Positions 51,965-60,765 of a stretch of 64,000 nucleotides of DNA are shown here, one piece after another. This DNA is from Nitrobacter sp051912485. Its GTDB lineage: Bacteria > Pseudomonadota > Alphaproteobacteria > Rhizobiales > Xanthobacteraceae. The notes under the pieces are model-generated. The model was not told where the DNA came from. It was given only the letters and a program-made list of their open reading frames with translations, and made no database searches. Positions within the stretch are counted from its first letter, which is position 1, and each line of letters opens with the position of its first letter. Location: contig NZ_CP196822.1 of NCBI RefSeq assembly GCF_051912485.1, forward strand, positions 620,001-684,000, given 5' to 3'. Both the position numbers and the translations under genes were made by a program.

Positions 51965-54900
51965 TCGCCCGCGTCATCGCCTGGTCGGCCCGCAACCTGC
52001 TGCTGGTTCTGTTCGGCTCCGGCTTCGCAGCCGCCGCCGGCATCTACGCTCTGGCCCATCTGCCGCTCGACGCCATTCCGGACCTTTCGGACACGCAGGT
52101 CATTGTCTACACCGAGTATCCGGGTCAAGCGCCGCAAGTGGTCGAGGATCAGGTGACCTATCCGCTCGCGACGGCGATGCTGACGGTGCCGAAATCGAAG
52201 GTCGTGCGCGGGTTCTCGTTCTTCGGCGTGTCCTTCGTATACGTCATCTTCGAGGACGGAACGGACATCTACTGGGCGCGCTCGCGCGTCCTCGAATCTT
52301 TTAACGGCGCTGCGGCACGTTTGCCATCCGGCGTGACGCCAACGATGGGCCCTGACGCGACCGGTGTGGGATGGGTCTACCAGTACGCGGTGGTTTCCAA
52401 GGAGCTCAATCTCTCGGACACGCGAGCCATTCAGGATTGGAATCTCAAGTTCGCGCTGGCGAAGGCAGGCGGCGTGGCCGAGATCGCGAGCGCCGGCGGC
52501 TTCGTCCGCCAATACAACGTCGTTCTCGATCCGCAGCGGATGCGCGATCGCGGCATCACGATGCAGAAAATGCGCGACGCGATCCGTGCCAGCAACGCCG
52601 ACGTCGGCGGGCGGACCGTCGAGCTGTCCGAATTTGAATACGTCATTCGGGGCAGGGGATACATCAAAGACATCAACGACCTTGGCAACATCGTCCTCAA
52701 GATCGATAACGGCACGCCGGTGTTGTTGCGCGATGTTGCCCGCGTCGAGCTGGGGCCCGACGAACGGCGCGGCATTACGGAGCTGAACGGCGAGGGAGAG
52801 GTCACGAGCGGCATCGTTCTGCAGCGATTTGGCGCCAATGCCCTTGATGTCATCGACAACGTCAAGAAGCGGTTCACGGAAATCGCTTCAAGCCTGCCGC
52901 AGTCGGTTGAGATCGTGCCCGTCTACGACCGTTCCATGCTGATCAATGCGGCGATCACTACGCTCAAGCACACGCTGGTCGAGGAAAGCATTGTCGTCGC
53001 TTTGGTCTGCGTCGTTTTCCTGCTGCATGTCAGGAGCGCTCTGGTCGCAATCCTGATGTTGCCAGTCAGCATCCTGATGGCTTTCGGTGCGATGAAGCTG
53101 CTCGGGATCGGCTCCAACATCATGAGTCTCGGCGGAATCGCGATCGCGATCGGCGCCATGGTGGACGCCGCGATCGTTATGATAGAGAACGCGCTCAAGC
53201 ACCTCGAACGGGCTGGGTCGGGACGCTCGCGAGTCAGCATTCTTATCGAGGCAGCATCCGAAGTCGGTCCCGCGCTGTTCTTCAGCCTGCTGATCATCAC
53301 CGTCTCCTTCATGCCGATCTTCACGCTGGAATCGCAGGAAGGACGTCTTTTCAGTCCGCTGGCCTTCACTAAGACGTTTGCCATGGCGGCGGCGGCCCTT
53401 CTTTCGGTCACGCTGGTGCCTGCGCTGATGGTGATCTTCGTTCGCGGTCGGATCGTTCCGGAACACAGGAATCCGATCAATCGATTCCTGATCTGGATCT
53501 ATCGGCCTGTAATCAAGGGCGTGATGCGAGCAAAGATGCTGGTCGTCGTTCTTGCGCTCGCAGTTCTAGCCGCGACTGTCTGGCCCGCGCGTCAGCTTGG
53601 CACAGAATTCATGCCGAACCTGAACGAGGGCACGTTGCTCTATATGCCAACGACATTGCCCGGCATTTCCGTCACCAAGGCAGGTGAACTGCTGCAGATG
53701 CAAGACCGGATCATCCGGTCGTTCCCGGAAGTAGCATCTGTATTCGGCAAGGCGGGGCGAGCGTCCACCGCGACGGATCCTGCTCCACCGGAGATGTTCG
53801 AGACCATCATCAACCTCAAGCCGAAGGAGCAATGGCGTTCCGGCGTCACGATCGACAGCCTGATCGCGGAGATGGACAAGGCGTTGCAGTTTCCCGGCGT
53901 CTCGAATGCCTGGACGATGCCGACCAAGGCCCGCATCGACATGTTGTCGACCGGAATCCGCACCCCCGTCGGTGTCAAGGTGATCGGCCCCGATCTGGTC
54001 GGGATCGACAAGCTGGCGAAGCAGGTCGAGCAAGTCCTCAAGGCCGTGCCTGGCACCTCATCGGCCTACGCGGAGCGCGGTATCGGCGGATATTTTCTCA
54101 ACATTACACCCGATCGGACGGCGCTCGCACGCTATGGCATCATGGTTCAGGACGTGCAGGACGTGATCGCCACCGCGCTCGGCGGACAGACTGTGACCAC
54201 CACTGTTGAAGGTCGTCAACGGTTTACCGTCAATATGCGGTATCCCCGAGACCTCCGCGACACGCCCGAGAAGATCGCTTCGGACGTTCTTGTGCCGATG
54301 CCGCAGGGCGGCACCGTGCCACTCGGCGAAGTGGCGAAAATCACTCTGGACCGCGGGCCGACCTCGATCCGGACGGAAAACGGGCAACTTGCGAGCTATG
54401 TGTATGTCGACATTCACGACCGCGACCTGGGCGGCTATGTCGCCGATGCGCAGAAGGCGGTGCGGGCGAGCATCGCGTTCCCACCGGGTTATTATGTGGT
54501 CTGGAGCGGCCAGTACGAATACCTGGAGCGTGCCACCGCGCGCCTCAAGATCGTCGTGCCGGTGACGCTGTTGATCATTTTCCTGCTGTTGTATCTGAAC
54601 TTCCGCTCGATCACCGACACCATGATCGTAATGCTGTCGCTGCCGTTCGCTCTGGTGGGCGGCTTTTGGCTGATGTGGTGGCTTGGGTTTAATTTGTCCG
54701 TCGCCGTCGCCGTTGGCTTCATCGCGCTCGCGGGCGTTGCCGCCGAAACTGGCGTCGTCATGCTGATCTACCTCAATCAGGCCTATTCCAAAGTTCGGGC
54801 GGCACGCGCGGCGCAGGAACAACCGGTCACGCAGGCGGATCTTTACGAGGCGGTCATGGAGGGCGCGGTCGATCGTGTCCGTCCCAAGATTATGACCGTC

Positions 54901-55149
54901 GTCGCGATCATGGCGGGGTTGCTGCCGATCATGTGGAGCACCGGCGCCGGCTCCGAGATCATGCAGAGGATCGCGGTGCCGATGATCGGCGGTATGGTTT
55001 CCTCGACGTTTTTGACGTTGATTGTGATCCCAGCCATTTTCGGCTTGATCAAGGGATACTCACATCCGGACTCTGCCGGAACTGCGCCGCGACATGGCCA
55101 GCCCTTAAATGCAAAGCGAGTATCAGATATTCTGGAGCCCGCCGAATAG
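51961..55149 (+). CDS. cusA: Heavy-metal efflux RND transporter (CusA/CzcA)
   Basis: A 1062-residue inner-membrane RND pump, normal length. Hallmarks: LDAIPDLSDTQVIVYTEYPG near the N-terminus, the TM4 segment AIAIGAMVDAAIVMIENALK with the proton-relay aspartate, MPTTLPGISVTKAGELLQM, and the second-half WLGFNLSVAVAVGFIALAGV followed by AAETGVVMLIYL. The MVDAA and ETGVVM blocks place it in the heavy-metal (HAE/HME) group; Met-containing stretches favour Cu(I)/Ag(I), though Co/Zn/Cd cannot be excluded. Start overlaps cusB stop. No outer-membrane component or metal-sensing regulator lies next to it. Confidence 0.92.
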   Translation: MIARVIAWSARNLLLVLFGSGFAAAAGIYALAHLPLDAIPDLSDTQVIVYTEYPGQAPQVVEDQVTYPLATAMLTVPKSKVVRGFSFFGVSFVYVIFEDGTDIYWARSRVLESFNGAAARLPSGVTPTMGPDATGVGWVYQYAVVSKELNLSDTRAIQDWNLKFALAKAGGVAEIASAGGFVRQYNVVLDPQRMRDRGITMQKMRDAIRASNADVGGRTVELSEFEYVIRGRGYIKDINDLGNIVLKIDNGTPVLLRDVARVELGPDERRGITELNGEGEVTSGIVLQRFGANALDVIDNVKKRFTEIASSLPQSVEIVPVYDRSMLINAAITTLKHTLVEESIVVALVCVVFLLHVRSALVAILMLPVSILMAFGAMKLLGIGSNIMSLGGIAIAIGAMVDAAIVMIENALKHLERAGSGRSRVSILIEAASEVGPALFFSLLIITVSFMPIFTLESQEGRLFSPLAFTKTFAMAAAALLSVTLVPALMVIFVRGRIVPEHRNPINRFLIWIYRPVIKGVMRAKMLVVVLALAVLAATVWPARQLGTEFMPNLNEGTLLYMPTTLPGISVTKAGELLQMQDRIIRSFPEVASVFGKAGRASTATDPAPPEMFETIINLKPKEQWRSGVTIDSLIAEMDKALQFPGVSNAWTMPTKARIDMLSTGIRTPVGVKVIGPDLVGIDKLAKQVEQVLKAVPGTSSAYAERGIGGYFLNITPDRTALARYGIMVQDVQDVIATALGGQTVTTTVEGRQRFTVNMRYPRDLRDTPEKIASDVLVPMPQGGTVPLGEVAKITLDRGPTSIRTENGQLASYVYVDIHDRDLGGYVADAQKAVRASIAFPPGYYVVWSGQYEYLERATARLKIVVPVTLLIIFLLLYLNFRSITDTMIVMLSLPFALVGGFWLMWWLGFNLSVAVAVGFIALAGVAAETGVVMLIYLNQAYSKVRAARAAQEQPVTQADLYEAVMEGAVDRVRPKIMTVVAIMAGLLPIMWSTGAGSEIMQRIAVPMIGGMVSSTFLTLIVIPAIFGLIKGYSHPDSAGTAPRHGQPLNAKRVSDILEPAE

Positions 55150-55235
55150 GGAAGGGTAGTGAAACAGATCACATCCATCGTTTTGCGCCGTGATGATGCA
55201 TATATGGCATGAGCCGGTATTATCGGAGAATCGAT

Positions 55236-55355
55236 ATGAAAACCGTGCTGCCAAATCCGTTCGCCGATGTCGGCAAGAAAAGACAGCCGCGCAAGCGTAA
55301 GGTCAGCGGAACCAAGAAGCCGCCACGGCGTAAGTCGAAGGTCCCGCGGAAATGA
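55236..55355 (+). CDS. 39-residue highly basic small protein
   Basis: MKTVLPNPFADVGKKRQP followed by a Lys/Arg/Pro tail (RKRKVSGTKK, PPRRKSKVPRK), 18 of 39 residues Lys or Arg. ATG at 55236 has GGAG 8 bases upstream, a better ribosome site than many neighbours. No signal peptide or hydrophobic segment. It resembles histone-tail-like or nucleic-acid-binding mini proteins. It follows cusA by 86 bases. Not previously recognisable to me; expression is uncertain. Confidence 0.5.
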   Translation: MKTVLPNPFADVGKKRQPRKRKVSGTKKPPRRKSKVPRK

Positions 55356-55432
55356 CCGCTCACATCGTCCCGGCTATCGCTCGCGGACGTGTGACGCATT
55401 CCAGTGCCGGACCCAGAACCAGCCGAGACTGT

Positions 55433-55444
55433 GTGTGATCACAC
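55433..55444. promoter_or_regulatory. 12-base palindrome upstream of a secreted protein gene
   Basis: GTGTGATCACAC, a perfect palindrome, about 100 bases before the gene at 55544; a related TGATCAT follows about 30 bases later. It resembles fused TGTGA/TCACA half-sites of CRP/FNR-type proteins but with no spacer. No regulator can be named. Confidence 0.3.
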
Positions 55445-55543
55445 TATAACCATCTCATATTCACCAAGTGATCATACAAAGACCGAACGCGCACCATCGT
55501 CCGACGCTAGATCGAAGCGACTGCAACAACTGCGGAAGGAACG

Positions 55544-55909
55544 ATGATGCGAACATGGACCACGCCAGTTGTCGTTGCGTTGCTCGCCATAGGAACACCG
55601 GTATTGGCGCCTGCGCAGGGTTCGCCGAGGCCGACAAGCACTGACACGCAAGCGGAACAGAACGATAATACAATTCACAGTATTCAGGTCATCGATATCG
55701 AAGACCTACAATCAGACTTGCGCGGAAAAGTAGACGCACTTCTCGCAAGCATGAAACAAGACGAACTGCAGTCGCTCCGCAGAATAATCGATGAGACTCC
55801 CGAAGCGGTCTCTGCACTGAAAGCGAAGGGGCGAATTACCGCGCAAGTTGTCGCCGTCAACGTCGACAAGGATGGCGTTCTGACCGTGTTCACGACGCGA
55901 ACCACCTGA
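55544..55909 (+). CDS. Exported hypothetical protein
   Basis: A 121-residue protein with a signal peptide (MMRTWTTPVVVALLAIGTPV, cleavage near APAQG), a short low-complexity Ser/Thr/Gln stretch, then a helical region (residues about 45-90, DLQSDLRGKVDALLASMKQD and ELQSLRRIID) and a final beta-rich part (AQVVAVNVDKDGVLTVFTT). The ATG has GAAGGAA upstream. Family unknown to me; similar-sized proteins occur in Bradyrhizobium. The following small gene is 20 bases away, so the two are probably one operon. Confidence 0.62.
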   Translation: MMRTWTTPVVVALLAIGTPVLAPAQGSPRPTSTDTQAEQNDNTIHSIQVIDIEDLQSDLRGKVDALLASMKQDELQSLRRIIDETPEAVSALKAKGRITAQVVAVNVDKDGVLTVFTTRTT

Positions 55910-55929
55910 TCCAAAAACGGGGTGCAGTT

Positions 55930-56214
55930 ATGAAACTCAATGCCACGCAAGTAAAACAGACTTTGACCCAGATGGATGCACGCGTCCTGCCTGACGATCA
56001 TCCAGCAGTTGGCCAGTTGGTTGAGTTGTTCGGTGACCACACCTTCTTCCTCGATGAGAGCGGGCTGAAGGTTCTGGAGGTGGCCGAGCCAGCGGAAGAA
56101 GATACACAAGCCGGAAAAGTCGTCAGCCTTGCTGACTGGAGCGATTCAACTTCCAGCTCCCTACAAGCACATAAGCCGGTGGTCACCGGCGTTGTGGTTG
56201 TTCTGAACCAATGA
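55930..56214 (+). CDS. Small acidic hypothetical protein
   Basis: A 94-residue cytosolic-looking protein: MKLNATQVKQTLTQMDARVL, then HPAVGQLVELFGDHTFFLDE and SGLKVLE, an acidic linker AEPAEEDTQAG, and a Ser/Val-rich tail ending VVVVLNQ. The first 50 residues look like a compact alpha/beta domain. No signal peptide. Likely co-transcribed with the preceding exported protein gene (20 bases apart) and convergent with the pabB-type gene. Function unknown. Confidence 0.6.
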   Translation: MKLNATQVKQTLTQMDARVLPDDHPAVGQLVELFGDHTFFLDESGLKVLEVAEPAEEDTQAGKVVSLADWSDSTSSSLQAHKPVVTGVVVVLNQ

Positions 56215-56324
56215 AACAACGATGCCTTGCGAACAATTGGATGGCGCGCGCCACCACCGTCCGGGTTCTTCGCGTATGTGGTCATGGTCAAGCAGCGATT
56301 GGCTGCGGAACGACGGGACCGACG

Positions 56325-58460
56325 CTACCCTGAAATTGGCTCAGCTTGGAAAGCCATGCCATCGCTGGAGTCCACGATGTGATAGTGACCATCACTAAAG
56401 CTTCCAAATGCTGCAATGACGATCGATTTGATCGAAGCCTCAGCCTTCAAGAGCATTTCCTCAAACTCCCCGTCGGGTGTGGAGTCTGCGACGACTCCAC
56501 CTCCCACACCGATCGAGAAGCGTCCGTCAGCCGATACGATGGATCGGATAACGATGCTCAGATCGGCAACGCCATCGTCACCCAGCCAGCCAAGCGAACC
56601 AGAATAAATGCCGCGGGCACGCTGTTCCAACTGATCGATATGCTCCAGGGTCCGAGATTTTGGCGCGCCGGTCATCGATCCTCCCGGAAATCCGCCGCTG
56701 CGCAGCAAGTCAAAGAGCGTGTGTTCCGGCTTCAGCGTGCCACGTACGGTACTTACCAATTGGTGGACCGTCTGATACGTTTCGACGTCAAACAACTTTG
56801 GCACGGATACAGTTCCGGTCTCGCAACAGCGCGATAGATCGTGGCGGAGCAGATCGACGATCATCCCGTTCTCGGCCCGGTTTTTTCGACTAGCTCGCAA
56901 CAATTCGACCAGCCTCTTGTCTTCAAGTGGGTCGGCATCGCGCCGGATCGTTCCTTTTATCGGCTTTGTTTCGATGTTGCCGTCGGTATCGACTGCAAGG
57001 AATCGTTCGGGCGACGCGCTAAGGACGGCCCCGCCAGGCCATTTGAGAAAAGCCGCAAACGGAGCGGGATTGACGCGCCTCATTGTGCGATAAACCAGCA
57101 GAGGTTCGACTGTAGCGGCACAGGAAAGCTCGTTGGTCAAACAGACCTGATAAGTCTCGCCTTGTGCGATCAAGTCGAGACAGCGCGCGACCTTGGAACG
57201 ATAGCTATTCTTTCCGTCCCTCATGAGGAACTCAAGCGGATTCCGATCGGCCGCGGGAGGTAATTCCATAGGCGGGCTGTGTGCCGATTCGATCCGCTGG
57301 AGTGTCGAGTGAATCCAATGCTGCGCGCGATCGGCTTCGTCAGGGCTGTCGATGGCGCAGACATAAGTTTTCCCGTCCAGATGGTTGACGGCGATGAATC
57401 GGTCCGAATGGATCAACAATGCGTCGGGTGTTGCAGCATGCCGCGTCGTCGGCGAGCCACAGTCGTGTCGCAGCTCGTAACCAAACCAGCCGACATGCCC
57501 ACCGATGAAAGGGCATGGCGGCGCTGACTGCGGCCGGGCGGGATGCTCCCTTTGAAGATATTCGAATATATCGACGTTCTCTGTTCGCAGACCGTGAGCA
57601 TCATCGACCATGATCGTTCGGCCGTGGCTACGATACTGGACCGTCGCCGCATGTGGACCCGATGCATCTCCCATGTAAGACCATTGCGCCAGCGCCGACC
57701 CGGCAAGACTGCTGTCGAGCCAGAAGGCGAAGGGTTGGTCGGCAAAGAGCGAGCAGAACACCGCTTCGGTATCGATCGCACGCGGGATTTCGAGCCAGAA
57801 TGCCTTGCGAGTCGCTGCGGTAGGTACCGGTGCGCGTCGTTTGTCCGCACGGGCCGGGGGTGGCGTTGATGTTCTGTCCGAGGCGCGAAACGACAGGTCG
57901 CGAAAATTGCGCAGTAAGATGCGACCATTTTCTGTCAGAATTGATTCCGGGTGAAACTGAACACCCCATTGCGGCCGACCGCGACGAGTGATGCCCATGA
58001 CAAGGCCATCTTCGGTCCAGGCAATTTCCTCAAGGGTGGACGGGAGGGGGCGCCGGACAACAAACGAATGATAGCGCGCGGCGTTGAACGACGGCGGCAT
58101 GCCCGCGAAGAGGTCAGAGCCCTGGTGCATGATCCTGGACGTGCGTCCGTGGACTAGAGATGGAGCTCGCTCCAGTGACGCACCTGCCGCAATAGCAATG
58201 CCCTGATGTCCCAAACACACACCAAGCAAGGGAACTGCGGCCGCTTCGATGGCAGATTTACATAAACCAAAATCTGCAACCCGGTCCGGTCGTCCTGGTC
58301 CCGGTGAGATGATGATATTATCGAAGCGTCTCCTGGAGAGTTCGTCCCAGGTCGCTGTATCGTTGCGGACGACGAGCGGCTCTTCCTGATTAATATCTGC
58401 GATTAGATGCACCAGGTTGTAGGTAAATGAATCGTAGTTGTCGATTATAAGTGTCCTCAC
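56325..58460 (-). CDS. Fused aminodeoxychorismate synthase (PabA-PabB)
   Basis: A 711-residue fusion. Residues 1-190 are a glutamine amidotransferase (TLIIDNYDSFTYNLVHLI, IISPGPGRPD, GVCLGHQGIA with the nucleophilic Cys, and VQFHPESILTENG). Residues about 230-700 are a chorismate-binding domain: FAAFLKWPGGAVLSASPERF, IETKPIKGTIRRD, NRAENGMIVDLLRHDLSRCC, GGFPGGSMTGAPKSRTLEHI and SIGVGGGVVADSTPDGEFEE. The Lys in PIKGT marks aminodeoxychorismate synthase; anthranilate synthases have Ala there. It makes the folate precursor ADC with glutamine. No pabC lyase follows. GTG at 58460 (or TTG 58463) is chosen; GAGG precedes it and the ATG upstream precedes poor sequence. Confidence 0.9.
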   Translation of the reverse strand: MRTLIIDNYDSFTYNLVHLIADINQEEPLVVRNDTATWDELSRRRFDNIIISPGPGRPDRVADFGLCKSAIEAAAVPLLGVCLGHQGIAIAAGASLERAPSLVHGRTSRIMHQGSDLFAGMPPSFNAARYHSFVVRRPLPSTLEEIAWTEDGLVMGITRRGRPQWGVQFHPESILTENGRILLRNFRDLSFRASDRTSTPPPARADKRRAPVPTAATRKAFWLEIPRAIDTEAVFCSLFADQPFAFWLDSSLAGSALAQWSYMGDASGPHAATVQYRSHGRTIMVDDAHGLRTENVDIFEYLQREHPARPQSAPPCPFIGGHVGWFGYELRHDCGSPTTRHAATPDALLIHSDRFIAVNHLDGKTYVCAIDSPDEADRAQHWIHSTLQRIESAHSPPMELPPAADRNPLEFLMRDGKNSYRSKVARCLDLIAQGETYQVCLTNELSCAATVEPLLVYRTMRRVNPAPFAAFLKWPGGAVLSASPERFLAVDTDGNIETKPIKGTIRRDADPLEDKRLVELLRASRKNRAENGMIVDLLRHDLSRCCETGTVSVPKLFDVETYQTVHQLVSTVRGTLKPEHTLFDLLRSGGFPGGSMTGAPKSRTLEHIDQLEQRARGIYSGSLGWLGDDGVADLSIVIRSIVSADGRFSIGVGGGVVADSTPDGEFEEMLLKAEASIKSIVIAAFGSFSDGHYHIVDSSDGMAFQAEPISG

Positions 58461-58825
58461 CAAATGACCTCGACTCGCAGTGACGCTCGCACGGAGCGAA
58501 GGCGGTGGATGGTTTCGTACCGGAATTGATCCGCGGGAGCGGCCCAAGTTGATATCTAGTCGAGGCCGCACCGAAGCGAAACCCGCTTCATCGCTACGAC
58601 CAACTCAGTACCCCTGCCGGTGACGCAAGTGTAGCGTTTTCGAGGGATCTTCCGGAAGTGTGTTTCGGCGGAGGGGGCGTCCCGGCCCGCAGGCCCGGTG
58701 CCTGTTTCGAGCGGCTTGCCGGGGCAAATTCCCGTTCCGGGCAGATAGGTCGTTTAAGGAGAGAGCCGCGATCGAATCCGAAAGGCTTGGTGCTGCGGTC
58801 GTCGAAGCGCCAATGGTCTGTTCGT
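58461..58825. other. Intergenic region
   Basis: 365 bases between the pabB-type start and the end of the TPR pseudogene, both minus strand. No gene or clear terminator seen. GC-rich dyads around 58680-58700 are weak. Confidence 0.35.
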
Positions 58826-59283
58826 TCAGTGAACGCTGAGCGATGCTCCGGCTGCGATATCTGTGGTCACGACTTCGAAGCCAGCCACGAGGGCCTTATG
58901 TGCATCTTCGATACGTCCGGCCTTGATCGAGACGTTCGCGAGCGTGCTGAAAATGCCGGGAACGGCAGGCTGCACCGGACCACCTCCCGGTACGCATTGG
59001 CGGCATCGAGGAATTGGCCCAGAGCTTCGCAGGATTGCCCGAGCAGAAGCCACGGCTTATAGCTGTCGGTCCTTACCAGAGTAAGCAACTCGAACATACG
59101 TTTCGCCGCTCCGTGGTCACCCTTGCGAGCAAGGAGCTGGCCGTACCGATGCAGGGTGTCCTCGTTGCGGGGATCGATCTTCAGAATCCGGCGATATCCG
59201 CGATATCCGCGCGCGGCCTGCTCCAGTTTTCCGGCTTGATGCAACTGCGTCGCCTTTTTCAGTATGTCTGCAAGCGTCCGCAT
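58826..59283 (-). pseudogene. TPR protein gene with frameshift
   Basis: The start (ATG at 59283) encodes MRTLADILKKATQLHQAGKL and TPR units (YRRILKIDPRNEDTLHRYGQ, MFELLTLVRTDSYKPWLLLG, ALGQFLDAANAYREVV). At about 58978 the frame changes: the continuing TPR helices appear in the next frame (PAVPGIFSTLANVSIKAGRI, EDAHKALVAGFEVVTTDIAA), ending at 58826. A 9-base tandem duplication (CGATATCCG twice, 59192-59209) adds three residues in an earlier helix. The last third therefore cannot be made as one protein. It lies next to a type I secretion operon, whose neighbours often include TPR proteins. Confidence 0.7.
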
Positions 59284-59382
59284 ATCGAGTCTCCCACCAG
59301 GATTGCAACCCGCTTCGCGCGGTGACAAAGAGAATCCTCGCAGCCTGGTTGATTCCGTCCGTTCTTGTTCAAATTTGCCTTT

Positions 59383-60726
59383 CTACCGCTCGCGAAATGC
59401 CCGGGACATGCTGTCCTCGATTGGCTTCATGATGTACTGAAAGAAGGTCCGTTCGCTGGTCTTGACGAAAACTTCGGCTGGCATGCCGGGCGTCGGATTG
59501 AAACCGTGGATTGCCGCAACTTCCGAATTGTGAAGCCTCACGCGAATGACATAGATGTCGCTCGGCCCGGTCTGTTGAGATTTTTTCTCGTCGGCAACGG
59601 TATCGGCCGAGAGGTAGATGACGTCGCCCGAAACCATTGGTGTGACGCGCTGGCTGAGCGCCGTCAGCCGAACCATGGCTTCCTGACCCTGCTTGACCGA
59701 GTCGATATCCTGCGGCCTGACCCGGGCCTCGATGATCAATGGCTCGTTGAGCGGCAGCAGCTCCATGATGGGCTTGCCCGGCTCGACCACCCCGCCGCGC
59801 GTATGGAATCGCAATTTGACGACGACGCCTTTGACCGGCGCCCGGATCGTTGTGCGGTCGAGAACGCCATTTGCGCTCAGCATCCGCTCGCGGACATCGA
59901 CCATCTCGCCGCGTATTTCGTGCATTTGCTCGACCGCGGTCTTGATAGCGGTCTTCCGCACGCCGTTGATTTGCTCAACCGCCCGAGCGATCCGTTCCTT
60001 GGAGTCGCCGATATCGCCCATGATACGGCCGACCTCGCCCTCGAGATTGGCCTGGTTCCGTTGCAGAAGAAGAACATCCGGCTTGCGTACGAGGCCGGCG
60101 GCCAGGAGATGTTCCTTGGTCTTGATATCCTCTTCGACGAGCGCGATCTGACGCCGCACGCCTTCGAGTTGAACCTTGGATCCGGTGATGCGCTCGTTCA
60201 GGGCCTTGATACTATCCTCAATTCCGGCAATTTCGCTGTTGGTATTGTTGCGCTGAGCGGTGAAGGCAAGAAGCTGGGAACTGACGATGGTGCGTATTTG
60301 CGGATCCTTTGAATCTGCGGTCAGTTCAGGCGGGAAGTGAACTTCCGCTTCCTCGCGAACTTGTGCCTGCAGGCGGGCATCGACTGCCGTGAGCCGCGCG
60401 TTGCGAAGGAACAGCCGCTGCATCTCGGCTTTTGAGGTGGTCTGGTCCAGTTCGACCAGAATCTGACCCGCTTCGACGGTGTCGCCCTCGTGAACCATGA
60501 TGTCGCGGATCATGCCACCTTCGAGGTGCTGGATCGTCTTGTTCTGGCCGGTAGCCACAAACACGCCCGATGCGACGACTGCACCCGCGATCGGTGCAGT
60601 ACCGCCCCAGACTCCGAATCCCATGACCGTCGCCGCAATAACCAATATGCCCGCCACGGTAAGGCCGCGTGTCGAGCGTGGCAGATCGGCGTGCCAGGGC
60701 TGATCGCCTATCATTGTCGTGCTCAT
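59383..60726 (-). CDS. Type I secretion periplasmic adaptor (HlyD/PrsE family)
   Basis: A 447-residue membrane fusion protein. One N-terminal transmembrane segment (LTVAGILVIAATVMGFGVWG, about residues 22-41), then the lipoyl motif NKTIQHLEGGMIRDIMVHEG, a long coiled coil (about 110-290, including ALNERITGSKVQLEGVRRQI), the second lipoyl half IRAPVKGVVVKLRFHTRGGV, and a beta-barrel domain with VEPGKPIMELLPLNEPLIIE. This bridges the ABC transporter and an outer-membrane TolC channel, which is not in the window. It starts 39 bases after the ABC transporter gene. Confidence 0.9.
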   Translation of the reverse strand: MSTTMIGDQPWHADLPRSTRGLTVAGILVIAATVMGFGVWGGTAPIAGAVVASGVFVATGQNKTIQHLEGGMIRDIMVHEGDTVEAGQILVELDQTTSKAEMQRLFLRNARLTAVDARLQAQVREEAEVHFPPELTADSKDPQIRTIVSSQLLAFTAQRNNTNSEIAGIEDSIKALNERITGSKVQLEGVRRQIALVEEDIKTKEHLLAAGLVRKPDVLLLQRNQANLEGEVGRIMGDIGDSKERIARAVEQINGVRKTAIKTAVEQMHEIRGEMVDVRERMLSANGVLDRTTIRAPVKGVVVKLRFHTRGGVVEPGKPIMELLPLNEPLIIEARVRPQDIDSVKQGQEAMVRLTALSQRVTPMVSGDVIYLSADTVADEKKSQQTGPSDIYVIRVRLHNSEVAAIHGFNPTPGMPAEVFVKTSERTFFQYIMKPIEDSMSRAFRER

Positions 60727-60765
60727 GGTCGCCTCTCCAGGCTCGTGTCTGTTTGTCTCGCCCGA

